Assembly (NCBI GenBank): GCA_963737145.1
Contig: CAVTRO010000004.1
Location: forward strand, 620,001 to 684,000
DNA from: AP-15 sp963737145
GTDB taxonomy: Bacteria > Pseudomonadota > Alphaproteobacteria > ATCC43930 > CGMCC-115725
Direction of reading: 5' to 3'
DNA length: 64,000 bases
The notes under the pieces are model-generated. The model made no database searches. It had not been told where the DNA came from and saw only the letters and a program-made list of their open reading frames with translations. Positions 46,075 through 55,316 of this stretch are shown one piece after another. Position numbers and translations under genes: made by a program. Each line of letters starts with the position of its first letter. Position 1 is the first letter of the stretch.

Positions 46075-49000
46075 AGAGGCCCCGCGCTACGCGGAGCTGC
46101 AGGTCACCAGCAATTTCTCGTTTCTGCGCGGCGCCTCGCATCCGGACGAGCTGGTGCTGACCGCGGCCGCGCTCGGACATCAGGCGATCGCGATCACCGA
46201 CCGTAACAGCTTTGCCGGCATTGTGCGCGCGCATCATGCGGCCAAGGAGGTCGGGATCCGCCTCGTCGTCGGCTGCCGCCTCGATCTGCGCGACGGCACG
46301 AGCCTGCTCGCCTACCCCACGGATCGCGCCTCCTATAGCCGGCTCACGCGGCTATTGACCCTCGGCAAGCGCCGCGCGTCCAAGGGCGAATGCCATCTCG
46401 ACTACGCCGATGTCGTCGCGCATGACGAAGGCCAGATCGTGGTGATCCTGTCACCCGAGATCGCGGCCCGCGTCGCGGTGGATTTCCGGAGCCGCGCCTA
46501 TCTCGCCGTTCACCACCTCCATCGCGGCGACGATATGCGGCGCCTCGCCCGCCTCGCTGCTCTCGGCGAAGCGGCCGGATTGCCGCTCGTCGCGGTCAAC
46601 GACGTGTTCTACCACCAGCCAGAGCGGCGCCCTTTGCAGGATGTGCTGACGTGTATCCGCGAAGGATGCACGATCACAGAGGCCGGCTATCGTCTCGCGG
46701 CCAATGCCGAGCGGCATCTGAAATTGCCCGAGGAAATGGCGCGCCTCTTTCGCGGCTACGAGGACGCAGTCGCGCGCAGCCTCGAAATCGTCGAGCGCTG
46801 CCGCTTCAGCCTCGACGAGCTGCGCTATGAATATCCCGAGGAGCCAGTTCCGGAGGGGATGACGCCGCAACAACGCCTTGCTGAGCTCGCCTGGCAGGGC
46901 GCTGCCAAACGTTTTCACTCTTCCGTCAGCCCCGCGGAAGCGGGGGTCCAGGGCCACCGTTCGGACCCTGGCCCGCTGGATTCCTGCTTTCGCGGGAATG
47001 ACGAAAGAAGCGGTGTCCCGAACAATGTCCGCAAGCTGATCGAGCATGAGCTGCAACTGATCGAACGGCTCGACTACGCCCGCTATTTCCTCACCGTCCA
47101 CGACCTCGTGCGGTTTGCCCGGCAGCGTGGCATCTTGTGCCAGGGGCGCGGCTCCGCCGCCAATTCGGTCGTGTGCTATTGCCTCGGCATTACCGCGGTC
47201 GATCCGGCGCGGATCGACGTGTTGTTCGAGCGGTTTATCAGCGCCGCGCGCAACGAGCCACCCGACATCGATGTCGATTTCGAGCATGAGCGGCGCGAGG
47301 AGGTGATCCAGTACATCTACGAAAAATACGGCCGCGACCGCGCCGGTCTCGCCGCCACCGTCATTTGTTACCGCTCGCGCTCGGCGATCCGCGAAGTCGG
47401 CAAGGCCTTGGGGCTCAGCGTCGATGTCGTCGCTGCGCTCGCCGGCATCGTCTGGGGCTGGAGCAACGACCCGATAGGCGACCAGCGGGTGCGCGAGGCC
47501 GGGCTCGACCCCACCGACCGCACCTTGCGTCTAGCGCTCGATCTTGCCGCGCAGCTGGTCGGTTTTCCGCGGCATCTCTCGCAGCATGTCGGCGGCTTTG
47601 TGATCACCCGCGGGCCTCTGTCCGAATTGGTGCCGATCGAGAACGCGACGATGGAGGACCGCACCGTCATCGAATGGGACAAGGACGATCTGGACCAGCT
47701 CGGCATTCTGAAGATCGATGTCCTGGCGCTCGGCATGCTGACCTGCATCCGCAAGGCCTTTGCGCTGATTGAGAAGCATTACGGCCGCCGGTTCGAACTC
47801 GCCACGATCCCGGCCGAGGACCCCGCAGTTTACGAAATGCTCTCCCGCGCCAACTCGCTCGGCGTCTTTCAGGTCGAGAGCCGCGCGCAAATGACGATGC
47901 TGCCGCGATTAAAACCGCGCGAATTCTACGATCTCGTGATCGAGGTCGCGATCGTGCGGCCGGGCCCGATCCAAGGCGACATGGTGCATCCCTATCTGCG
48001 GCGCCGCTCCGGGCGCGAAGAGGTGTCCTATCCGTCAGAGGAATTGCGCCAAGTGCTGGGCAAGACCTTGGGGGTACCGCTTTTTCAAGAACAGGCGATG
48101 AAAATCTCGATCGTCGGGGCCGGTTTTGCTCCGGAGGAGGCCGACCGGCTGCGCCGCGCAATGGCGACCTTCAAGCGCAATGGCGACATCCATCTGTTCC
48201 GCGACAAGTTCGTCGCCGGCATGGTCGGGAACGGCTACGACCGCGACTTCGCGACGCGCTGCTTCAGCCAGATCGAAGGGTTTGGGACCTACGGTTTTCC
48301 GGAAAGCCACGCGGCGAGCTTTGCGCTGCTCGTCTATGTCTCAGCCTGGATCAAATGCTTCTATCCCGAGGTCTTCGCCTGCGCCTTGCTCAACAGCCAG
48401 CCGATGGGCTTCTACGCCCCGGCGCAGATCGTCCGCGACGCGCGCGAGCACGGCGTCGAAGTGCGCCCGGTCGATGTCAACCACAGTTTGTGGGATTGCA
48501 CGCTGGAACAGTTAGCCGTCGCCCCCGCGAAGGCGGGGGTCCAGGGTCGCTGTACAGACCCTGGATCCTTGGATTCCCGCTTTCGCGGGAATGACGATTA
48601 CCGGTACTGGGCGCTGCGCCTCGGGCTGCGGCAGATAAAGGGGTTCGCCGAGGCCGATGCGGACCGGCTCGTCGCGGCCCGGGAGGACGGATATCCAGAT
48701 CCACGCGCCTTATGGCGGCGCAGCGGTCTCGGACGCGGTGCCCTCGAGCGCCTCGCCGAGGCCGACGCGTTTCGCTCGACCGGGCTCGACCGTCGCCGCG
48801 CGCTGTGGGCGTTGAAGGCACTTGGCGAGCCGCCCCTGCCGCTTTTCGCCGCAGAGACCCTCACCCACCCAGCCCTGTGGGCTGGGTCCCCCCTCTCCCG
48901 CAATGCGGGAGAGGGTGCCGAGCGCAGCGAGGCGGGTGAGGGTGCGGCGTGCGAAGCGCGGGCGATGGCGCTGTTGCCGGAAATGCCGTTGGGGGAGCAT

Positions 49001-49498
49001 GTCGTCGAGGATTATGCGAGCCTCAGCCTCACCTTGAAGCGCCACCCGCTCGCCTTTTTGCGTGCCGAACTCGTCTGCGAAGGCCTGGTCACCGCCGCCG
49101 AGCTCGCCCATCTGCCGGTCGACCGGCGACTCTCGATCGCTGGGATCGTGCTGATCCGGCAGCGCCCGGGCAGCGCCAATGGTGTGGTCTTCATCACGAT
49201 CGAGGACGAGACCGGCATCGCCAATCTGATCGTCTGGCCCCAGATCCTCGAACATTTTCGCCGTGCCGCACTCGGCGCCACCCTCTTGCGCTGCACCGGA
49301 AAACTGCAGCGCGAGGAAAGCGTCATCCATGTCGTCGCCGACCGTCTCGAAGACATGACCCCGCGGCTCAACTCGTTGCGCGACCGCACTGGCGATGCCG
49401 AGCCCCGGCCGGCGCCGAAACTCCCTTTCTCACCCCGGGGCAAGCCGCCCGGTTACGATCCCCGCGACATCGTCATCACCAGCCGCAATTTCCGCTAA
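46058..49498 (+). CDS. dnaE2: Error-prone DNA polymerase DnaE2 with three in-frame repeat insertions
   Basis: A 1146-aa C-family polymerase that carries out translesion synthesis in the ImuA-ImuB-DnaE2 mutasome. The PHP domain begins YAELQVTSNFSFLRGASHPD, the catalytic Asp pair is in PPDIDVDFEHERREEVIQY, the third in GILKIDVLALGMLT, and the OB-fold near the end reads SANGVVFITIEDETGIANLI. DnaE2 is normally about 1080 aa. The excess is explained by inserts at 46923-47003 (after GAAKRFHSS), 48516-48597 (after WDCTLEQ) and ~48857-48943 (after PLFAAE), all stop-free and at loop-like positions. The ATG at 46058 overlaps the imuB stop. Confidence 0.95.
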   Translation: MAFFLEEAPRYAELQVTSNFSFLRGASHPDELVLTAAALGHQAIAITDRNSFAGIVRAHHAAKEVGIRLVVGCRLDLRDGTSLLAYPTDRASYSRLTRLLTLGKRRASKGECHLDYADVVAHDEGQIVVILSPEIAARVAVDFRSRAYLAVHHLHRGDDMRRLARLAALGEAAGLPLVAVNDVFYHQPERRPLQDVLTCIREGCTITEAGYRLAANAERHLKLPEEMARLFRGYEDAVARSLEIVERCRFSLDELRYEYPEEPVPEGMTPQQRLAELAWQGAAKRFHSSVSPAEAGVQGHRSDPGPLDSCFRGNDERSGVPNNVRKLIEHELQLIERLDYARYFLTVHDLVRFARQRGILCQGRGSAANSVVCYCLGITAVDPARIDVLFERFISAARNEPPDIDVDFEHERREEVIQYIYEKYGRDRAGLAATVICYRSRSAIREVGKALGLSVDVVAALAGIVWGWSNDPIGDQRVREAGLDPTDRTLRLALDLAAQLVGFPRHLSQHVGGFVITRGPLSELVPIENATMEDRTVIEWDKDDLDQLGILKIDVLALGMLTCIRKAFALIEKHYGRRFELATIPAEDPAVYEMLSRANSLGVFQVESRAQMTMLPRLKPREFYDLVIEVAIVRPGPIQGDMVHPYLRRRSGREEVSYPSEELRQVLGKTLGVPLFQEQAMKISIVGAGFAPEEADRLRRAMATFKRNGDIHLFRDKFVAGMVGNGYDRDFATRCFSQIEGFGTYGFPESHAASFALLVYVSAWIKCFYPEVFACALLNSQPMGFYAPAQIVRDAREHGVEVRPVDVNHSLWDCTLEQLAVAPAKAGVQGRCTDPGSLDSRFRGNDDYRYWALRLGLRQIKGFAEADADRLVAAREDGYPDPRALWRRSGLGRGALERLAEADAFRSTGLDRRRALWALKALGEPPLPLFAAETLTHPALWAGSPLSRNAGEGAERSEAGEGAACEARAMALLPEMPLGEHVVEDYASLSLTLKRHPLAFLRAELVCEGLVTAAELAHLPVDRRLSIAGIVLIRQRPGSANGVVFITIEDETGIANLIVWPQILEHFRRAALGATLLRCTGKLQREESVIHVVADRLEDMTPRLNSLRDRTGDAEPRPAPKLPFSPRGKPPGYDPRDIVITSRNFR
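46923..47003. repeat. Paired palindrome (REPIN-like, family 1), dnaE2 insert 1
   Basis: Left arm CCGTCAGCCCCGCGGAAGCG.. and inverted right arm CTGGATTCCTGCTTTCGCGG..ATGACG. In frame it is read SVSPAEAGVQG..LDSCFRGNDE, the same peptide pattern as in imuB and insert 2. Confidence 0.9.
48516..48597. repeat. Paired palindrome (REPIN-like, family 1), dnaE2 insert 2
   Basis: Left arm CCGTCGCCCCCGCGAAGGCG.., inner inverted repeat CCAGGGTC (48541-48548)/GACCCTGG (48557-48564), and right arm TTGGATTCCCGCTTTCGCGG..ATGACGA. Read in frame as AVAPAKAGVQG..LDSRFRGNDD. Confidence 0.9.
48857..48943. repeat. Palindromic element of a different family, dnaE2 insert 3
   Basis: Bounded by the perfect 10-bp inverted pair ACCCTCACCC (48857-48866) and GGGTGAGGGT (48934-48943). 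Inside are CCAGCCC-TGT-GGGCTGG and CTCTCCCGCA/TGCGGGAGAG. It is translated in frame as TLTHPALWAGSPLSRNAGEG and following residues, unrelated to DnaE2. Confidence 0.87.
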
Positions 49499-49501
49499 CC
49501 G

Positions 49502-50428
49502 ATGCAAGCCATTCCTTCGTGCCCGATCACCGGTCTTCCGGCAAAGCGCCGTATTCAGCCCATCAGCGCCCGGCTGATCAGTGGATTGTGGCGGGGGGCT
49601 TTCGGGGTTGCGACAGACCGGCAGCTCGGCGGGATCGAGCATTTCGAGCTATGGGAATCGCCTTGCGGCCTCGCCTTCTTCGAGCCGATGCTGGAGGGCG
49701 ACGAGGCCTTTTACCTGGACCTTTATCGGCGCGGAGACTTTCACCGGGCTTTGAACTTTCCCCGCATCCCCAGGGCCGAATTCGCGCGCATGGCCGAACT
49801 CGTCAGGCCAGGGGAAAAGATCCTCGATGTCGGATGCGGCGAAGCAGGCTTAGCGCGCCATCTGCCGCATGCAAGCTACGTCGGAATCGAGCCAAATCCG
49901 TATGTAATAGCTGCCGAGGCGGATATCCGTAACGAGACGGTCTCTCACCATGCCGCTTCACACTCCGGCGAATATGATGTGGTCTGCGCCTTTCATGCCA
50001 TAGAGCACGTCCCCGATCCGCTCGGCTTCGCGCGCGATCTGGTCGAGTGCCTCAAACCTGGCGGACGGCTCTGCGTTCTGGCACCGAGCCGCGCCTCGGC
50101 GATAACCGAGATCCCTAATTTTGTGCTGAATGCGCCACCGCACCACCTTAGCTGGTGGAACAGGGACGCCTTGCTGGCGCTCTCCCACCGCCTCGATCTC
50201 CTGGGCGAAGTGATCGAACCCGTGCCCTTTTCGTTCGATACGATTACTTATTGGATGGGTCGCTGCGCTCCCAAACTTACCGGAGACCGGTATTTCCGAG
50301 CCCATTGGATTTGGTACTGCGCACTGGCCTGGAGCTGGCTCGCCGGCCGCGCCTGCGATGTTCTGTTCCCCGTTCCGGCGGCGGCGAGGCCCTCGGGCTT
50401 GCTGCTTATCGCGCGAAAGCCGTCATGA
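49502..50428 (+). CDS. Class I SAM-dependent methyltransferase
   Basis: A 308-aa methyltransferase. The SAM-binding glycine motif is KILDVGCGEAGLARHLP, followed by the acidic ribose contact YVGIEPN and motif IV YDVVCAFHAIEHVPDPLGF. The start has little spacing from dnaE2 (3 nt) so it may be read with the operon. The N-terminal 70 residues carry CPITG, perhaps a metal site. The stop overlaps the glycosyltransferase start, suggesting joint action on a glycolipid or polysaccharide. Confidence 0.85.
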   Translation: MQAIPSCPITGLPAKRRIQPISARLISGLWRGAFGVATDRQLGGIEHFELWESPCGLAFFEPMLEGDEAFYLDLYRRGDFHRALNFPRIPRAEFARMAELVRPGEKILDVGCGEAGLARHLPHASYVGIEPNPYVIAAEADIRNETVSHHAASHSGEYDVVCAFHAIEHVPDPLGFARDLVECLKPGGRLCVLAPSRASAITEIPNFVLNAPPHHLSWWNRDALLALSHRLDLLGEVIEPVPFSFDTITYWMGRCAPKLTGDRYFRAHWIWYCALAWSWLAGRACDVLFPVPAAARPSGLLLIARKPS

Positions 50429-51654
50429 TGGTATGGATTGCTGCGGCGGTCTCAGTTTTCTATTCGCTGTGGTCGGTCGCCCTGGCTCTCCTGTTCTCGA
50501 GTTGGCTGCGGGTCCAGCATGCCCAAATATCGGCAAGCGTCGCCTTGGTGCTGCCAGCGACAGGCGCGCTCCCCGGGTTGGAGGATCTACTCGCCGCATT
50601 AACTGCCCAATCGCTCAGGCCGCGTCGCCTGATCGTTGCAGTCGAGTTGCGTGCCGACCCTGCTTACTCGCGTGTCTGCGCCGTTGCCGAACATTTCCCG
50701 CAGCTGAACATCGAACTCGTCGTCGCCGGCTTATCGCCGCTCCGCAGCCAGAAATGCACTAACCTATTGGCGGCTCTGGCCCATTTGGGTCCTGAGGACG
50801 CCTATGTCGTTCTGCTCGACGCCGACATTCGTCCGCAGGCATGGTGGCTCGCAACCCTGGTCGCGCCGCTCGCGGCCGGCCGTGCTGACGTTGTTGACGG
50901 ATACCGCTGGCCCGTGCCGACGACGCTCTCCATGGGAGCCGTTCTTATCGCTATTATCGACCGCGCGGTCGCCGTGCTGCCAAGGCTGAGCCAAACCAGA
51001 ATCCTCTGGGGCGGATCCCTTGCTCTATCCCGCCATACACTCGAAATTCTCGATCTTCCTAAGACGATCGGGCGAGCCCTGAGCGACGATTTGTCGATCG
51101 CGGAACGAGTTGCAAAAGCCGGTCTGCGGGTGCTGACGCGCCGCGCGGTACGCGTGCCGACGCCAATCGAGGGCAGTCTGCGAGATTTTTGCCGGTTTGG
51201 ACGCCGACAATACCAGCTGGTTCGCCTGCACCGTCCCGGTCTGTGGTGGTTCGCGGCCTTCGTCGTCACCACCGATCTCCTGTCGCGTCTGGTGCTCTCA
51301 GCCGCTCTCATCGGCGGCACTGCTGGCTCGTTTGCCGCATTCGCATGGTTGACCGTGGCCGGCTTGGGCTCAATCTCAGCGGAGATCCGGATGGCAATCG
51401 GTAACCGGCTGGGTGCGCCCGACAAGGCCGGGTTTCGGCTGGCGCAGCATTCTCTCGCCTGGACCATTCTGCCCTTGCCTGCCTTTCACGCCGGTCTAAT
51501 CTGGAGCGGCTTCGTATGGACTCCAATTGATTGGGGTCATGTTCGTTACCTGGTCGACGCTTCCGGGAAGGTCGTCAGCGTTTTGCGTCATCCCCATGAT
51601 TGTTGCCCGGTGCGGCCGGCCGTAGCAAACTCCGTAACTCCGACCGAGCGCTAA
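50425..51654 (+). CDS. Membrane family 2 glycosyltransferase, ceramide glucosyltransferase/HpnI-like
   Basis: A 409-aa membrane glycosyltransferase. It has an N-terminal helix (VWIAAAVSVFYSLWSVALAL), a GT-A domain (VALVLPATGALPGLEDLLAA), the DxD metal site in YVVLLDADIRPQAWWLA, LSDDLSIAERVAKAG, and the acceptor motif RFGRRQYQLVRLHRPGLWW, then several C-terminal helices. The ATG overlaps the methyltransferase stop (ATGA). It resembles the ceramide glucosyltransferase/HpnI class; the acceptor is unknown. Confidence 0.8.
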   Translation: MMVWIAAAVSVFYSLWSVALALLFSSWLRVQHAQISASVALVLPATGALPGLEDLLAALTAQSLRPRRLIVAVELRADPAYSRVCAVAEHFPQLNIELVVAGLSPLRSQKCTNLLAALAHLGPEDAYVVLLDADIRPQAWWLATLVAPLAAGRADVVDGYRWPVPTTLSMGAVLIAIIDRAVAVLPRLSQTRILWGGSLALSRHTLEILDLPKTIGRALSDDLSIAERVAKAGLRVLTRRAVRVPTPIEGSLRDFCRFGRRQYQLVRLHRPGLWWFAAFVVTTDLLSRLVLSAALIGGTAGSFAAFAWLTVAGLGSISAEIRMAIGNRLGAPDKAGFRLAQHSLAWTILPLPAFHAGLIWSGFVWTPIDWGHVRYLVDASGKVVSVLRHPHDCCPVRPAVANSVTPTER

Positions 51655-51797
51655 AGCTACAGTACTCACGGGGCACGCCCCTGAAGGTCTCCGTGCATCG
51701 CAACGACTTTTTTCGCGGACGCGAGGATGCCGCCGGCAGCGCCGATGTTAGTAGGGCTGAAACTTGAACCGGCTCGCTGACTGTTATTCGCGCGTTA

Positions 51798-52514
51798 ATG
51801 CTTATGAGACGGATGGCTGAGCTTTTCGTCTTTTTTCTGCTTTTAGCCGACCCGTCGGGGTGCACGTATCTGAATTACGAGGTTCCCGATCTGCCCGACC
51901 CGCCGGCAGCGGAGCACAAGGGCATGGTGGTCTTGTTCGCCGGATGGACGCCGCCTGGCACCACCGTCGAGGGTACCGGCATGTACGGCGTCATGGAGGA
52001 ACTCAGAGCGATCGGAGTAAAGGCCGACGTTTATGCGCCATCGCAGTGGGAGGAGGCCGCGCGATATGTGGCAAGCCTCCCCACTACTGGGCGACTGCCC
52101 ATTTCCGTGGTTGGATACTCGTTGGGTGCAGCGGCCGCGACCAAGTTCGCGAGCGCTCTGGAATTTGCCGGGAAACCCATCCAGACGCTGGTCACCATTG
52201 AGCCGTGGCAAGCCCTTCCGGTCCCCTGCAATGTCCGAGAAGCCGTCGATATCTTCCACTCGGATTCCTTCCTGTCGCTATCGAGCAGGCTCGAACCCGG
52301 GCCCGGGTTCGACGGGATTTTGAAAAAAGTCAATTACTCCAAGGTTAGCCAGGACGGCAGCGGACTAAATCATTGGACCATCTCAATGGTCGACGGCGTC
52401 CATCGATTGGTGCGGGAAGAGATCTTGGACGGCGATCGCGTGCGGCGCCGCCCAATGCCTGAGGGGGAAACCACCTGCATCAAAACCGCTGTTGCGGCGG
52501 CACAGCGACCCTAG
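51798..52514 (+). CDS. Exported alpha/beta-hydrolase-like (thioesterase/lipase) protein
   Basis: A 238-aa protein with an N-terminal hydrophobic leader ending in SGC (LFVFFLLLADPSGC), possibly a weak lipobox. The nucleophile elbow is VVGYSLGAAAA, with a strand before it (LPISV) and a late GLNHWTISM containing a candidate His. KGMVVLFAGWTPPGTTVEG near the start forms the oxyanion region. Substrate unknown. It stands alone between the glycosyltransferase and the convergent P450 gene. Confidence 0.7.
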   Translation: MLMRRMAELFVFFLLLADPSGCTYLNYEVPDLPDPPAAEHKGMVVLFAGWTPPGTTVEGTGMYGVMEELRAIGVKADVYAPSQWEEAARYVASLPTTGRLPISVVGYSLGAAAATKFASALEFAGKPIQTLVTIEPWQALPVPCNVREAVDIFHSDSFLSLSSRLEPGPGFDGILKKVNYSKVSQDGSGLNHWTISMVDGVHRLVREEILDGDRVRRRPMPEGETTCIKTAVAAAQRP

Positions 52515-52526
52515 CACCAGATCAAC

Positions 52527-53897
52527 TCAGCCCCGGCTTTCGACGTACATGCGCAAATCGTCGCCGGGCCGCAGGGTCAGGCGGCAAACCGGCGCGACGA
52601 CGGCATCGGGGGCCAGACGCAGCCGGATCCGTTGAGCCAGAGTGGCGATGCACAGCACAGCTTCGGTCAGACCGAAGGCGGCGCCCGCACAGATGCGCGG
52701 ACCGACGCTGAACGGAACATAGGCGTGCCTCACGCGGAACTGCGCGTTCTCCGGCAGAAAGCGCTCGGGGATGTAGTGATCCGGCTTTCCCCAAAATTTA
52801 CGGTGCCGGTGGAGCAGCCACGGGACAACGATGACAAGCGATCCCGCCGGCACGGACCGGCCGCGGATCGTCTCGTCGCGTGATGCCTGGCGCGCGAGAA
52901 GCGGGACCGGCGGGTAGAGCCGCACCGTCTCCTCGAATATCGCGCGGGTGTAGGGCAGCTCGGAGATGTCGTCGAGGGTCGGCGGGCGGGCGCCGACGGC
53001 GTTTGCCAGTTCCGCGTGAAGGCGTTCCTCGACCTCCGGCGCCTGCGACAGCAGATACCAGGCCCAGGCGAGCGCATTCGCCGTTGTCTCATGGCCCGCC
53101 ATGAAGATCACCGCCGCTTCGTTGCGCAACGCCACATCGTCGAGAGGCTCTCCGGTCTCGGGATCGCGTGCTTCCAGCAACAGGCGAATCATCGAGGCTT
53201 CGCCGCCGCACAACCGCTCACGGCAATCGCCGATGACCTGCTCCAGGACCTTGTGGATGCGTCTGGCCGAGCGATGGATCGCAGGCGAATGAAACCGTGG
53301 AATCCAATCCGGCAACCCGAAGAAATAGGCGAGATCCAATTGGCCGACCAGGTGCTGGTATTCGCTGAACGCGGCCACGATTTCCGCCGCGTGCGCGGCC
53401 CCGAGCTGCCGGCCGAAGACCGTCCGGCAGATGATCTCCGCCGTCAATGTCGCCATCTCGGTCAGCGCATTGATCGGCATCTCCCGCGGCAGTCGGGCCA
53501 AGCGTTCGGCGGTTTCGCTTGCGGCCTGGACCATCAGCGGCGCGAACAGCGGCAGATGCGAGACATGGACGATAGGCGCTACAATGCGCCGCCGGCGCCG
53601 CCACGTATCACCGTCGCTGATGAACAGACCGTCGCCGAGGAGCGGCGCCAGCCCATGGCGCATCTGCGGGCTCTTGCGCTCGAAACTGTCATGATGTTCG
53701 ACAAAAGCCGACGCGACGGTATCCGGGCTGTTGCACACGAACAGCGTGCGCGACAGCATGCGGGTCGAAAACACCTCCCACTCGAAGGAGCGCTCTTCCC
53801 AGATTGCGACGAAGTTGCGCCGCGCCAGACGCAAAGTCGCAAACGCCGAGAGCGGCTGCTTCGGCCTATCGGGGAAAGGCGGAACGAAGTCGTGCAT
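52527..53897 (-). CDS. Cytochrome P450
   Basis: A 456-aa soluble P450 monooxygenase. The I-helix motif is AGHETT (267-272), the ExxR of the K-helix is E323-R326 in EETVRLYPP, and the haem loop is PFSVGPRICAG with Cys403. Length and sequence resemble bacterial CYP of the fatty-acid/xenobiotic oxidising type. The ATG at 53897 is chosen over longer frames, which are Arg-rich. It needs ferredoxin partners not seen here. Confidence 0.93.
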   Translation of the reverse strand: MHDFVPPFPDRPKQPLSAFATLRLARRNFVAIWEERSFEWEVFSTRMLSRTLFVCNSPDTVASAFVEHHDSFERKSPQMRHGLAPLLGDGLFISDGDTWRRRRRIVAPIVHVSHLPLFAPLMVQAASETAERLARLPREMPINALTEMATLTAEIICRTVFGRQLGAAHAAEIVAAFSEYQHLVGQLDLAYFFGLPDWIPRFHSPAIHRSARRIHKVLEQVIGDCRERLCGGEASMIRLLLEARDPETGEPLDDVALRNEAAVIFMAGHETTANALAWAWYLLSQAPEVEERLHAELANAVGARPPTLDDISELPYTRAIFEETVRLYPPVPLLARQASRDETIRGRSVPAGSLVIVVPWLLHRHRKFWGKPDHYIPERFLPENAQFRVRHAYVPFSVGPRICAGAAFGLTEAVLCIATLAQRIRLRLAPDAVVAPVCRLTLRPGDDLRMYVESRG

Positions 53898-53928
53898 CCG
53901 AGCCCTGCCGCGCGGTGCGCGGGCGGCG

Positions 53929-55284
53929 TTATCGCAGCGAGACGGCCGCGGCGATCGGCGCCTCGATGCCGGCTGACGGCATCGCCACACCGCGTGCCGC
54001 CCGCGCATAGGTGGCTTCGAGCCGCTCGATTGCGGCCTCGACCGCGACCCTCAGCCCGGCTTCGTTGAAGAACGAGCCGGGAATCAGGCAGCGGGCGGCG
54101 AGCACCCGCCGGAAGGCGTCGAATAAGGCGGCATCGGGCGGCGTCGGCGCCGTCCAGAAATCGTCGAGCTCGCCCTGAAAGGTCAGCCCGGCAATGTCGT
54201 AAATCGCTTTCCCGAGCGCCACGACCGGCAATCCGCAGGCCAGCGCCATAGTACCGACCGTGCTGTTGACGGTGACGACGGCCGGACTGCGCGCCAAGAG
54301 CGCGCCCAAATCACCGCCGTCGAGGATGACGATCCGGTCGGCGATCCCGAGCTCGACAGCCAGGTAACCGGTAATCGCGGCCCAGTCGACCAGCCCGCTG
54401 TCGAGCGGATGAAGCTTGACGATCAACCGCGCCGCCGCGGGCGCATGACGGGCGAAGGAGCAGAGGACGTGCTCGATCGCAAGGTGCATCGCGCGAAACG
54501 GCGAGTGCACGCGCACCTGGTAATCGCAGTCGAGCTGCAACGGAAAAAGAAACAGGGGACCCGGGCCGCTGGAGACACCTTCGATCGCTGCCGCCGCGCG
54601 CCGCTCGGCGCGGCGCATCAGCGCCAATCGCCGCAGCCAGCCGGCATACTCGATCAGCTGATAGTAGGGACGGTGCGTCGCGTAATGCGGGAAACGCCAC
54701 ATTCCGGCCATCGAGGCCGTCGTGTAGAGCACGTCCTCGACTGCCCTGCGGCGAAAGCTGCCGGGTACGGGTGGCGGGTCGCGCCAGGCCGGCAACGCGC
54801 GGGCGCCTTCGCGGTACCACTCCGGATCCCGCGGCAGCGCGGAGTGACCGTTGACCCCGCCTTCCTCGAAGGTGATCCAATCGGGCCGCAGATAGCCCTC
54901 CTCGACCACGTGAATTCGCAAGGCCCGCCGCTCGGCGACGCGCATGGCCGCCCGGTGCAACGGCCGGCAATCGCCAAACAAAATGATGTCGCTGATCGCC
55001 CGTTCGACGATCAGCCGGTCGAGAAACTCCGGCCACTCTTCCGGACGGCCGCAAAAATCCACGGCGCCCGGCAGCCGCCAGAAGGCCCGATCGCCGCCGT
55101 TGAAATTTACCCGGTAGACCGCGTGGCCACGCCCGATGAGCGCCTGTCCGAGGCGCTCAAAGAAGCGCGTGGCCATCCCCTGCAGGAAAAGAAAGCTCCG
55201 GCCGGGGTTGACCAATGTCCCGCCCGGCCGCTCCGCCGTATTTACGGAACTTGCGCCCACCAGTGACAGATTCCCCGACCACAC
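53929..55284 (-). CDS. Capsular polysaccharide export/biosynthesis protein (KpsS/LipB-like)
   Basis: A ~451-aa protein of the capsule beta-Kdo-linker/export family. Conserved sections are RSFLFLQG, RVNFNGGDRAFWRLPGAVDF, DIILFGDCRPLHRAAMRVA, VEEGYLRPDWITFEEGGVNG, FLFPLQLDCDYQVRVHSPF and VTVNSTVGTMALACGLPVVA. The GTG at 55284 gives the full N-terminus; a TTG at 55215 is an alternative nearer the conserved start. Adjacent to the P450 gene on the same strand, spacing 31 bp. Other capsule genes are not in the window. Confidence 0.83.
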   Translation of the reverse strand: MWSGNLSLVGASSVNTAERPGGTLVNPGRSFLFLQGMATRFFERLGQALIGRGHAVYRVNFNGGDRAFWRLPGAVDFCGRPEEWPEFLDRLIVERAISDIILFGDCRPLHRAAMRVAERRALRIHVVEEGYLRPDWITFEEGGVNGHSALPRDPEWYREGARALPAWRDPPPVPGSFRRRAVEDVLYTTASMAGMWRFPHYATHRPYYQLIEYAGWLRRLALMRRAERRAAAAIEGVSSGPGPLFLFPLQLDCDYQVRVHSPFRAMHLAIEHVLCSFARHAPAAARLIVKLHPLDSGLVDWAAITGYLAVELGIADRIVILDGGDLGALLARSPAVVTVNSTVGTMALACGLPVVALGKAIYDIAGLTFQGELDDFWTAPTPPDAALFDAFRRVLAARCLIPGSFFNEAGLRVAVEAAIERLEATYARAARGVAMPSAGIEAPIAAAVSLR

Positions 55285-55316
55285 CTCGCGGCGCTCGCAG
55301 TGAGCGTTGAGGCAGT

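Noticed and set aside
45683..48943. CRISPR array or intein in imuB/dnaE2
   Set aside because: The repeats are not regularly spaced and have no cas genes; the inserts are too short and lack intein splicing motifs.
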